DNA of 64,000 nt from assembly GCF_037042905.1 (NCBI RefSeq), contig NC_087254.1:11021103-11085102 (forward strand), in the 5' to 3' direction. The position numbers were made by a program, and so were the translations under genes. Positions 1 to 9,689 of the stretch are shown in pieces. The first letter of the stretch is position 1. Every line of letters starts with the position of its first letter. This DNA comes from Lytechinus pictus (Eukaryota > Echinodermata > Echinoidea > Temnopleuroida > Toxopneustidae). A model generated the notes under the pieces. The model was not told the DNA's origin. It did no database searches and saw nothing but the letters and a program-made list of their open reading frames with translations.

Positions 1-71
1 AGAGTATATAATCATCGTATTATCATGGCCATATACAGCCGAGGCGATAATACTTTATTTGAGCAACAGAA

Positions 72-3000
72 TCCCTACCCGACTGCTCTACCTTATTACA
101 TAATATGTATTTACACAGGTATTGATTCATTTACAAAGACAATATATTTATAGAATAAACTCGTCTTTCTATAAGAGTAAAAGTTCAGTTCAATTTGTGC
201 ATATTATTCACGCAATTAATTACTTCGTAATTACTGCGTAAGGGCCTATACTCCCAATTCAGAATAATATGTTTGCCAAGAGCTTGCTTGATTACTGCTG
301 TGTTGTATAATAAATAAAAAGAGCTCCAGTGTTGACAGTCTTCGATTTATACATAACGCGATGATCTTCCACCACAAGATGATAACTTGCTGAACTCAAA
401 AGGTAAGTCCACTCTTCATGCTCTTTATTTTCGAGCGTCTGTTCAACTAACTCTATTTCTGCATGAATTGTGTTTACACTAAATTGGTACAAATAATGTG
501 TTCACGTGTGTTCGTGATGGTCATAACGTCAAAGGTCATCTATTGGTCAAAATATCATGTCATACATGTAAGCGATAGAGACCACAGACCCGTGAACGAC
601 CATGTTCATGAATGCATAGCAGAACTAAATGCTTCAGTCACTATTTTCTCCTTCCGGAAAAAAAATATAATCGAGCATTCATTGCAACTCGATATTCAAT
701 ACTAGTATAGGTATATGTTATAATAACTTTATATTTCTGAAGCTTTTTTTAAATTCCATCTATTACAATCGAGTATACATTGTAGCTCGATTTATGCAGC
801 TAATTCTTTATATCAGTTGCCGTTTTCTTGCATCTATTAAAATAAGCTCATTCTGGCAATCATACCTTATATAATTCGATTTATAGGCCCAACTAAACTT
901 TCTCAAAAATTCGCACATCTCCTTTCCAATAATCTTCCAACAATGCTCCATCCCATGTATTTTCTTCGTCATCGCTTTCATCATTTAAACTCTCGTATTC
1001 CACCTTGCAAGATTTATCTACACCATAGCCATCTTCTGCCTCAACTACATAACCGGTAAACCATACCTTTGCGTTGTCTACTTCCCATTTGTGTCTTATC
1101 TTATACCCTACTAATTCTCTTGCTGATATATCTTTAACATACATATCCCCACTGTTCAAGTCTTCAACTACATCATTTTTGGGATACGAGTATACAGTTT
1201 GTGTATTGGACAAATAGACAAAATTCATCGACTCATTGTTTTTACTGAGGACGAATGCGGAGTACCAGTTTTCTCCTCCATCATCTTCTGTTAAATGTTG
1301 AACAATTTTACCAACTAAATCATTGTAATCTACGTTTCGGCCTCTTTTCACTCTTTTTCTTGACTTGTTTTCTATCTCAGATCTCTTCCTTTTCATTTCT
1401 TCTTTGAACTGGTATACCCTCTCCTCCGGTGCGAGCAGGATTTCCTCTACTTCGTTGTCATCCTTGTCAATTTCTTGGGTTCTTTCTCTGCTCCTTCTCA
1501 CGACTGAAATAAGCTGTTCCTTTAACTCTTCCCACGTCTTCACTCTACCCCTTTCTGTGAAATTGAAGATACCTTCTGTGTTTTTCTCTCCGAACACATA
1601 TCGTCTAGCTTTCAATTGTACTTTCAGCATTTCCAATTTAATGTCATTGTTCTTCCTAGCGAGTCCTTGATCTATTTCATTTTCTGACATCCATATACCA
1701 CCACATACATTTCTGACTTCCTCGTATATATGTTCCTTTCTTACCGTTTCCTTTTCTTCTTTTTGGACCTTGCTATCTCTCCTTTCTCTTACTTTTTTCT
1801 CCCTTTCTTCCCAAATGTGCTTCGCCCTCTGACAATATTCCTTCCTTTGCTTGACAACCTGCTTTCTAGCTATACTCATGTACTCCGCCCTTTTCTCTTC
1901 TTCCAATTCTCTGACCCATTGATTTGTATTGTTCTTAGTGTACATTATAATGCTTTCCACTGCATAAATACTCGCCCTTGGCTTCTCTCTCATTATTCTA
2001 TCCATCATTCCGAAATCTCGTTCAACGGATACATTTGTCTTAGGTACCCCACTAACTTCGTTTTCATTAACATCACTATATTGAGAAGAAATGTGCTCTC
2101 CAAGGAGCCTACTCGTAATCATGACATAACTACTGAATATAAGTTCGAGAACTTGTTTTGTAACTGCATTGTCTCCTATGAGAAGTGATTCATATACTTC
2201 ATCCCTTTGAACTGGTATATCGTGGAATAACACGGCTGTGCCGTCCAATAATGGCGATGAGTCGACTGCCCATTCTTCAAATTTTGACAACATGATCTTG
2301 TATCTCTCGTCCATTGTCGTTATTCTCTCCTTACCCTCCAATACTCGCCACAATGGGGCTGTTACAAACTTATTTACTAGGCCCAATGCCCTACATCCAG
2401 TTAAAAAGTGGGGGACATTTAGATCTGAGTCTACTGCTTTAATTAATAAGTTATCTTCCCTATGATCTGCAAAAAAATCCTTTAAATCATGTCTTAAATA
2501 ATAAACACCTCCTCCATTATGAAATAAAATATTAAATCTATTACCTTTAAAGGGTGCTAACGGAACTAACGTTTTGCCCCTTTCCTTCAGAAATGCTCGG
2601 AAATGTACGGGCTTCCCTGATTTCTCACATCCTCTGTCTTGAATCGATTTACACACCGTTCTTACTAACCGAACTATCCCACCTTCTCCACCTTTTGGCG
2701 CCACTCCAAGCTTCTGTGCCCCTACCTGTTCTCCATTGAACACCATATCTTCCCAGACTTTCAACGTTTGTCCCGCCTGGTCTGCCAACCCGACTACAAA
2801 ATGTAATCCGCAAAAGTAATTATTCATTTTTGAAAGTGATTCCCTTTCCAAGTCTGATAATTGTGCCCATTCTCTAACAACTGTTGGCAATATCTCTCTC
2901 CTATAATTTTGTAGAAGCTCATTAAATTTCTTTTGTACTATGTGCCTATCACTGATTGTATTTTTTATTCTTTTAATTACATTATTTATTTTACTTCCAT

Positions 3001-4995
3001 CATTAGTAACCAAACACACATCTTCTATTACCGTCTTCATCGTTTCAAGCATTTCCTCTGCTGTACCCCCAACCCCTGCTCTGACGCCTAAGACCAAACA
3101 CTCCCCACTACTTAAATGAATATCATACGCCCCATAGTGATGACCATACTTGGTAGTACCATCTCCTCCAACTGTCATATCAACCTCCTTCTCATCTAAG
3201 ATTTTATTAGCTGCTTGTATTAAACTGAGAGCTCTGGCTTCCATATACATAGCAGATCCAAAATCCTTCTTTGGTACAGACTTAATATTTACATTACAGA
3301 GCCCTTCTAGTACAGTTTTCACAACCTCACCACCTTTCCTAGTACTAACACCCATTGAACAAACTAATTCTTGTACTACTGAACGAACTTCATCACTGTA
3401 TCTCCCTCCTTCCTTTAACTCAACAACGTGCGAATCGGCCTTCAATCTTTCTTCTAATTTGTTGATCTTCCCAGTCATTTTCTGCATTTTCTTTTTCATT
3501 CGAATGTTTTCTTTTCTAAGCATGTAATTAATCTTGTTCTTCGCTTTCAAATAACTTCGGCTCTGTTGCCTTCGTCTTACTAAGTCACCGTCTCTTCTCA
3601 CAATTTTTTTAAGCATGAATATTCTATTCTCGAGGCCAGTGATTACTTTCCTTTTTTTGCACAATTCTATGTTCAATCTTATGATGGTTTCTTTTCTAAC
3701 TTTCATCGCATTCAACATCCTATCATTCCGCTTCTTTATATTCCTATGTTTGGCACATGCCTTTACAAACCTTACGCTGCATGCATCTATTTTTTCTTCA
3801 AGTTTTTCAATTTTTTTCTTCAACCTTATAACAACTTTCTTCATATATAACGCATCTACTTTAAATCCACTCTGACGAGGTCTAACACAGTTCCGTCTAC
3901 ATTGACGGCACACCCTTGAAACAGTACTCTTTCTGAATTCTATTCTGATGTTTTTTTTCTGTTTCTTTTTCATTTCTTTTCTAGCGAACACAAACACATC
4001 TTCCATTATACCTTCATTCTTGTTTACTCTTTTGTTGTTCTTTCTTACATTATCACACAAACTTCTGATCTTTTTGTACAAATTCTGATTGGAGATCAGC
4101 GTCGTATCTACATCAAAAAAACCTTCTAATAGAATCTTGAATTGTCCAGTCGTTAAATCCCTCTTCCTTCCCCATGAAAATAATTCTAGGACAGCGCCGT
4201 TCGTGAGGCTCTCCCATCCTATCTTCTCCCTATCATATTCCCCACACAACACGGCCTGCACATCTCCCTCGTAAATACCCAAACGATTACAATGTGGCCC
4301 TACTTCTGACAGTGTTTCGAACTCAGTTGTTTTTTCATTGCCCTTGCCCTGATTACATTTCTTTTCGCTCTTTCTCTTCAAATTACCAAGATGCACGTGA
4401 CGATATGTATTGTTTTGAAACATATTTACAAACGCCAGCAGACAGTGCTGCCGTGACTCATCGCGAGGTCTTTGCTGTTCGGCATCACAATAATTAAAAA
4501 AATGCTTGATATCTCGATAGCGGAGACAGAGATCATCTTTTTGGGGCCTGTCATTGTAACAGGAGGTTGCAAATGAACGTGAATCCGACATGGTATTACG
4601 GATTATATAACTTGGAGTATACTGGCAAGTCAATTTTTTGCAAGATTAAACACACGGGATCGGATTAATCTATACAAAATTCGAAAGGCCAAACCTATTT
4701 TATTGACTTGCAGTTGCACGAACGGTGACGGTGTGAACTTGCGGAAGTATGAGGCTGAGTAACGGGCTGGTTCTCGGGTGCGTAGACGAAGAACGCGGGA
4801 GGAGAAACCGGAGAAGCACAGCCACAAAATATCAAAGAAAGGGATGATATATCACGAAATTTTGATGATCCGAGAAGCAAAGACCTCGCGAATCGCGATA
4901 CATCCACTCGATGTACAAATCAGTGGATGCTTGAAGAACAACACACTCGATAAAAAGAGTGAAATTGACATAAATATAGAGCAGTCGGGTAGGGA
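72..4995 (-). mobile_element. Complete DNA transposon with 19-bp terminal inverted repeats
   Basis: The left end (72-90) reads tccctacccgactgctcta and the right end (4977-4995) is its exact reverse complement, so a 4.9-kb segment is bounded by perfect 19-bp inverted repeats. It contains one long transposase-like gene on the minus strand. Similarity between the two ends stops on both sides of the 19 bp. The flanks share only AA next to each end, so the target duplication is at most 2 bp or has been lost. About 800 bp lie between the gene's stop and the left end, where two related inverted motifs of the form TCGAG...CTCGA occur (671-695 and 769-793); these could be subterminal transposase-binding sites, which is inference. 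Intact ends plus an open gene suggest a young, possibly active copy. Confidence 0.8.
893..4591 (-). CDS. DDE-type transposase, 1232 aa, with basic coiled coil and twin C-terminal reader-like domains
   Basis: This is one open reading frame without introns. The first ATG is at 4591; the frame is open 14 codons further upstream but has no ATG there. Residues about 227-236 hold a small Cys cluster (CRQCRRNC), followed at about 250-386 by a very basic Lys/Arg-rich coiled coil. The probable catalytic core has a DGTTKYG motif (Asp477), SDRHIVQKKFN (Asp548), a CGLHF motif (Cys594/His597) and ERDFG (Glu857), then a helical segment ending in NNTNQW. This is the D...D...C/H...E layout of RNase-H-fold transposases with a large insertion before the Glu. 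Residues 1089-1156 and 1157-1232 are two related segments (G-K/Y-x-I-x-H...W...V...Y...D-L/Y-x-x-GD) resembling Tudor/chromo-type barrels. I do not recognise a named superfamily; hAT or KDZ relatives are possible. Transposase identity is supported by the terminal repeats. Confidence 0.75.
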   Translation of the reverse strand: MSDSRSFATSCYNDRPQKDDLCLRYRDIKHFFNYCDAEQQRPRDESRQHCLLAFVNMFQNNTYRHVHLGNLKRKSEKKCNQGKGNEKTTEFETLSEVGPHCNRLGIYEGDVQAVLCGEYDREKIGWESLTNGAVLELFSWGRKRDLTTGQFKILLEGFFDVDTTLISNQNLYKKIRSLCDNVRKNNKRVNKNEGIMEDVFVFARKEMKKKQKKNIRIEFRKSTVSRVCRQCRRNCVRPRQSGFKVDALYMKKVVIRLKKKIEKLEEKIDACSVRFVKACAKHRNIKKRNDRMLNAMKVRKETIIRLNIELCKKRKVITGLENRIFMLKKIVRRDGDLVRRRQQSRSYLKAKNKINYMLRKENIRMKKKMQKMTGKINKLEERLKADSHVVELKEGGRYSDEVRSVVQELVCSMGVSTRKGGEVVKTVLEGLCNVNIKSVPKKDFGSAMYMEARALSLIQAANKILDEKEVDMTVGGDGTTKYGHHYGAYDIHLSSGECLVLGVRAGVGGTAEEMLETMKTVIEDVCLVTNDGSKINNVIKRIKNTISDRHIVQKKFNELLQNYRREILPTVVREWAQLSDLERESLSKMNNYFCGLHFVVGLADQAGQTLKVWEDMVFNGEQVGAQKLGVAPKGGEGGIVRLVRTVCKSIQDRGCEKSGKPVHFRAFLKERGKTLVPLAPFKGNRFNILFHNGGGVYYLRHDLKDFFADHREDNLLIKAVDSDLNVPHFLTGCRALGLVNKFVTAPLWRVLEGKERITTMDERYKIMLSKFEEWAVDSSPLLDGTAVLFHDIPVQRDEVYESLLIGDNAVTKQVLELIFSSYVMITSRLLGEHISSQYSDVNENEVSGVPKTNVSVERDFGMMDRIMREKPRASIYAVESIIMYTKNNTNQWVRELEEEKRAEYMSIARKQVVKQRKEYCQRAKHIWEEREKKVRERRDSKVQKEEKETVRKEHIYEEVRNVCGGIWMSENEIDQGLARKNNDIKLEMLKVQLKARRYVFGEKNTEGIFNFTERGRVKTWEELKEQLISVVRRSRERTQEIDKDDNEVEEILLAPEERVYQFKEEMKRKRSEIENKSRKRVKRGRNVDYNDLVGKIVQHLTEDDGGENWYSAFVLSKNNESMNFVYLSNTQTVYSYPKNDVVEDLNSGDMYVKDISARELVGYKIRHKWEVDNAKVWFTGYVVEAEDGYGVDKSCKVEYESLNDESDDEENTWDGALLEDYWKGDVRIFEKV

Positions 4996-5888
4996 AATCC
5001 TCTACACAAAACATGCACAAATTATATGAACATAAAAATCTCAACATTATTAAAACACATCGTCAATGAATGCACACACAACAAACACAACCGCGTGGTA
5101 ATTCTCATCATAGCCAACGTACATGTTCCACCTCTACACACAGACATTCACACACCAAGTCGTAGTCACGCGGGCTCCCCATTCACTCATGTGTTTTCAA
5201 ACTCGCGCGCTTGTGCTCACGTGGACGGCATGCCGCGAATTTGCATATGATGCAAATTAATTTGGGATTTACGCGCTCTACGTATGGCTTCGTTGTCAAG
5301 AAAATAGACGCGTACACCACGCCTCTAGATTTCGCTTGTCTGCACAAGGGTATTTTCAAATTGATTTTGCATTGTGATCTCGTGTAATCAGCCCAAAACT
5401 AAATGCACCATCGAAATCAGCGATCCCGGAAATACTTAAGTCCAGCTGGACAAGTTTGTGGCACCCTCGATTGCTCTGCTGTCGCAAGGGTAAGCAGCAA
5501 TTTCGTATTATCTTTACTTCATAATATAAGAGAAAACTTGTCCTTAGAAGCATATTATAGGAAATTTAATTCCCTTTCGAACCATATCATTTTTGTTTTA
5601 AAAAAATGATCAGATCACAATTTTCTGAGCGTTCAAAGGGGACCTTGTATTCAAAAAGTGTGTGCCATTTTCGCTTCAGTACGCGACGCGCATTGACGTG
5701 CGTGTATTAGGTATGGGCAAAGAGCTCCCACAGCTATCGCTGAGGCTATCGTTTGATCGTCCAGACACCCTAATACTAGATCCGCCCTGCAATCCACCCC
5801 CTTCCCCCTAATATTAATAATGATCTTCTGACTGAGCTGTGCACTGTGGCCACGTCTAAACTCGACACTCGACGTTACATGTACCGTA
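4996..5888. other. Intergenic spacer without a recognised gene
   Basis: No ORF here resembles a protein family. The stretch holds CG-containing sequence around 5150-5300 and an inverted pair of octamer motifs (5239-5257, listed separately). The remainder is AT-rich and unremarkable. Confidence 0.5.
5239..5257. promoter_or_regulatory. Inverted pair of POU octamer motifs
   Basis: ATTTGCAT (5239-5246) and ATGCAAAT (5250-5257) are both perfect octamers, in inverted orientation and separated by ATG. POU-domain factors bind this octamer, often as dimers on paired sites. No promoter or gene is evident close by, so function is unproven and chance occurrence in AT-rich DNA is possible. Confidence 0.3.
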
Positions 5889-6499
5889 CCGTATGGGTAC
5901 TAGTATTCAACCCGGCATAATTCAAACATTTTGACATATTCCCCAAAATATTTAGAAATAGGGAATTCATCTTACTTTCACACCTTTATTATTTCCAGGG
6001 TAATCTGTTGTCGATATTTTCTTTGTCAATCTGTCGACTGTATGCGCGGAGGATCGAATTATGCGGCGATGGCCTTTTGCACTGAATGGTACTAGTATTC
6101 AACCTAGTGAGGATTGATAGCAAATCTCAAAAGGGTTTAAATTGCTAAATTAGATCTAGATCTATGTAAGTCTCTGGCTTTGATTAATTCCCTGTTTGGT
6201 CTCATCTCAAATGGTCTAGTCCATAGTCTGATGGGACAAGGGCAGATTGAGAGACAGGGCCATCTTTCATCGCTAGGTTGAATACTAGTGCTGACGGGTT
6301 GAATACTAGTACCAAAATCCGTCGCCGTATAATTCGATCGCCCGCGCACACAGTCAACTGGTTGAAGAAAAAAATAACGGAAAAAGAATAACCAGCATTT
6401 GCTCTTGGAAATAAGACGGGTCTGAAATTCAGGTAAATTCTATATTTCTATATATTTGAGGAAACTCTCCAAACGGGTTGAATACTAGTGCCCTTACGG
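5889..6499. mobile_element. Nested foldback element (MITE), TA-flanked
   Basis: The ends ccgtatgggtactagtattc and its diverged reverse complement (right end near 6476-6499) are flanked by TA on both sides. The arms are long: 5889 to about 6112 pairs, with mismatches, with about 6274-6499. The motif GGTTGAATACTAGT or its complement occurs at 5895, 6090, 6277, 6299 and 6478, twice in each arm, so each arm carries an internal copy of its own tip. TA duplication and non-coding content are consistent with a Tc1/mariner-type miniature element; the superfamily is inference. Confidence 0.7.
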
Positions 6500-6961
6500 T
6501 ATGTAGCTAGCCCGAGTTTCATTCATTCAATCATTGCACACACATGATCACACATGACAACTCAGCATATGCTTCAAAAACATCTCTATTTCTCAACGTA
6601 CCTTCATCTGTTACATTGTCAACGTAGCCATCCGGATCGTTAAAGTCTGGCTCTTCCTCATATCCATTTTCCTCTTCATCATTTTGGTCATTTTCGTGAG
6701 TCCGGTCCATTTTATTTCTGCCTGCTGTTCTCTCCCTCTCGCTGCCTTCCGCCATATTTGTGTGAAGCACATGTATTGGGCGCGCGCCCCCAAAGCCTCC
6801 CATTTGACCTGTGCGTTAAGCACATACACTGAACACCGTACATTTTTGCAAGTATTATGATTATAATCAATCCGCGCGCACACAACACCCATGGAGATAC
6901 CAAGTTCGGTGTTGGTGTTTAGTTGATTTTTACATAACATTAAATACGAAATAAAACGCTG

Positions 6962-7790
6962 GGGTGGTATTCTGAGATCCATTTTATCTCAGATAAAATA
7001 AAATATTTTATCTCCGTTAAAATCAGTAAGATAAAATACCCTTAAAATCTCTCCGAATTGGTATTCTGAGAACAATTTTATCTTCATTTTATCTCTGTAA
7101 GACACACCTATTTTGTAATCAATATCCAATAAGAAACACGCTTTTATAGCTCTCTCATATCACTCAACCAATGGAAATCCATTCCGCTAGGAGGTGTGGC
7201 GAAGAGGTGAGATTGCGTCAATTTATTGACTTCAATACGCTTGCACTATACGCTTGCGCGTCTTTACAGAGATTTCTTTTTAACAAAAATGGCAATACTC
7301 TCATCTTTTTTTCGAAGTCTATATCGCATCTTTTCAAGCATCATTTCAAAGACAATATTAGTGAAGAAAAGTCTTATGAAATGCTTCCTGATTGTACAGG
7401 AATAACTTTAAGGTGTTGTTCTCAATGAATATATCATTTTTCTTAATTTTCATGCCAACATTTGGAGTTAATTCAATTAAAAAATATTGACGAAATCAAC
7501 GTCGCGGAGATAAAATAGCCCCTACCCTCTTTTAAGTTTATTTTATTTTTTCTTCAAAGTAACTTGGGCGCAAGCACATCACCCGCGTTGCAATGGCCAG
7601 ATACGCGATGGGTATGTTTACGCAGCCACTGCTCTGTTGCGTATCATCATAGATACGCAAGATAAAATTTATACGCAAGATAAAATTGTAAATTTAATCT
7701 GAGAGATAAAATGTCATCTCAGAATACCAATTTCATTTTAAGAGATAAAATAAAATATTTTAAAGATAAAATGACCTCAGAATACCGCCC
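6962..7790. mobile_element. Miniature inverted-repeat element with CTG target duplications
   Basis: The left end gggtggtattctgag and right end ctcagaataccgccc are inverted copies flanked by CTG at 6959-6961 and 7791-7793. The arms extend about 140 bp, and the phrase GGTATTCTGAG recurs inside each arm (about 7070 and 7720). The element is full of GATAAAAT motifs. A 3-bp CWG duplication fits PIF/Harbinger-like elements. No coding capacity is seen. Confidence 0.7.
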
Positions 7791-7969
7791 CTGGTTATGA
7801 TTGATTGTTCAAGTCATTTGAAATTTGGATGTTGACTTTCTGTATTTAGCTGCTTGCATATGATCCCGGCCGCTTGAGATTGACCCAATCACTAATTATT
7901 AAAGATCAAGTCCACCCCAGAAAGTTGATTTGAATCAATAAAATCAAACAACAATAATATAGGATTTCC

Positions 7970-8091
7970 ATGCTACCCAACTGGTTCGGCCAGTTAGCCA
8001 ATTTCCAGTTGCCCAACATGGCCCCAAGCAGTGGCGTACCTAGGATTTTCCACAGGGGGGCAAAACCGTCCGCCAAAAAATTTGACAAGCG

Positions 8092-8123
<32 letters not shown>

Positions 8124-8172
8124 TCTTCGATATCAAAAGTAAAGGATTCCGTACCTGAAAAAAAATTAGACA

Positions 8173-8206
<34 letters not shown>

Positions 8207-8810
8207 TCTTCGATCAAAAATAAAGGATTCCGTACCTGAAAAAAAATTGACAAGCAAAAAAAAAAAAAAAAAAAAAAAAAGGTCTTCAAGCTCGTCAGGG
8301 GGGCAATAAAGGTCTTCAAGCTCGTCAGGGGGGGGGCAAAAAGGTTTTTCAAGCCCGTCAGGTGGGGCAAATATACGTCTTTTGCATTGGTTGTGACTCG
8401 TCAGGGGGGGCAGAGTGCCCCCCTGCCCCCCCCCCCCCCCCGTAGGTACGCTAGTGGCCCCAAGTTAGGATTTCCATGCAGTTACCCAACTGGTTCCAGT
8501 TAGAAGTCATTTTCCAGTTGCCCAACTGGTGCAGTTAGGATTTCCAGTTACCCAACTGGTTCCAGATAGATCATTCCAGTCGGAATTCCAGTTACCCCAC
8601 TGGTGATCCATTTACGATTTCCAGTCACCCTACTGGTTCCAGTTATAGAAATCATTTCCAGTTGTAAGTCATTTCTGGTTCCAGTTAGGATTTCCTGTTG
8701 CCCAAATACTGGTTTCAATTGGTTTCAACTAGAAATTGTTAAATTCCAGCTTAAACCAATTGAAACCAGTTGGAAATCCAACTGGTTTCAATTGGATTTT
8801 GGTCCTGGGT
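7970..8810 (+). repeat. Degenerate minisatellite of CAACTGGTTCCAGTTA type
   Basis: Imperfect repeats of CCAACTGGTTCCAGTTAGG occupy 7975-8028 and 8464-8800 on either side of the hAT insertion, including half-sites in inverted order. The array is non-coding. Confidence 0.6.
8029..8456. mobile_element. Non-autonomous hAT element with perfect 8-bp target duplication
   Basis: The ends CAGTGGCGTACCTAGG and CCGTAGGTACGCTAGTG form short inverted repeats, with the hAT-type CAGTG tip. The 8-bp duplication gccccaag lies at 8021-8028 and 8457-8464. Inside are three tandem units made of a poly-A run followed by GGTCTTCGAT and a phrase ending GATTCCGTACCTG, then G-rich and C-rich runs. It is non-coding. 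The insertion split a CAACTGG minisatellite, so it is younger than that array. Confidence 0.8.
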
Positions 8811-9160
8811 GCTGAAAATTTCATCAACGGTCGGATGTAAAATAAGAATTAAAGTTATATGTCACTAAAGTCACTAAAGAAATATAACTCTTGTTTCTCA
8901 TGACAATAAGGAGAAAATTGAAATATTTCATGAGATACAAAATAAATATTAGTGAGTGGGTGATGTCATCAGTCCCCTCATTTGTATACTGACCAGGATG
9001 TACATGCATATTTTTGTGAAATTTTAAAAGAGAAATTTTGAAATGTCATAACTTTAATTCTTATTTTACATCCGATTTCAATGAAATTTTCAGTGTAATT
9101 TTGATTTTTCTCTACTTATTAAAATCAACTTTTTGTTGGGGTGGACTTTGCCCCTTAAAC

Positions 9161-9689
9161 ATATGCCCACGAATGACGTGTGTCGTGTAGAATAATGGGA
9201 AGGTTTTTTTTATCCAATTTGGTTTTAGAAACCAATCGATATATGGGCTATATATCTTTGTGATTGCAAGACGATTATGGAAGTATGCCATATATGTGCA
9301 CGTCTATTAAATTTTGACTGAGTGCAGTGCCCTTAATTGTAAAAGTTTGATAAGCTTCTTCTTTTTACTCAGTTTATGTGGTTTGAATCCGAGTTGGTGC
9401 TTGGAAAGACAAAATAACTTTTATAAAAGTATCACATACAAAGATGTATCACAACGCTACACTAGCACCGGTATCCCAAACACCGAACTAACGAGCTAGC
9501 GCTAGCTGCGCTAGGAAGCAGCGTATACGCGCGCATGTGCATTTCGATCACAAATCTCCTTATTCGCACGAAGCCTTTCTCCTCGAAATGTCCCCAATAA
9601 TGTCAATATTATCAATTATTAAGGTGCAATTAACGATAAACAAGATAAACCGTAGGTTATAGCCGGTATCTTTGCCAGCATATATCAGG
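9161..9689 (+). promoter_or_regulatory. Upstream region of the SLC25A19 gene
   Basis: This stretch before the start codon has no ORF of note. It has a 14-bp palindrome AGCTAGCGCTAGCT (9494-9507) and a CGCGCATGTGCA sequence (about 9530-9541) that differs by one base from the NRF1 consensus; NRF1 commonly drives nuclear genes for mitochondrial proteins. The transcription start and any non-coding first exon could not be placed. Confidence 0.35.

Larger units (their letters stand above)
7903..9154. mobile_element. TTAA-flanked inverted-repeat element interrupted by an hAT insertion
   Basis: Left end (AAGTCCACCCCAGAAAGTTG) and right end (ttttgttggggtggacttt) are inverted copies. TTAA stands at 7899-7902 and 9155-9158. 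The TTAA duplication fits Kolobok- or piggyBac-type transposition. The interior holds a degenerate minisatellite built on CAACTGGTTCCAGTTA (about 7970-8810), and a separate hAT element has inserted into that minisatellite. Truncated relatives of the right end are seen near 57165 and near 63990. Confidence 0.65.

Noticed and set aside
1365-4497. Several plus-strand open frames opposite the transposase
   Set aside because: They are antisense shadows of the 1232-codon gene with no family resemblance.
7906-8370. Phe-rich and Lys-rich frames on both strands
   Set aside because: They arise from poly-A/poly-T runs inside the hAT element.
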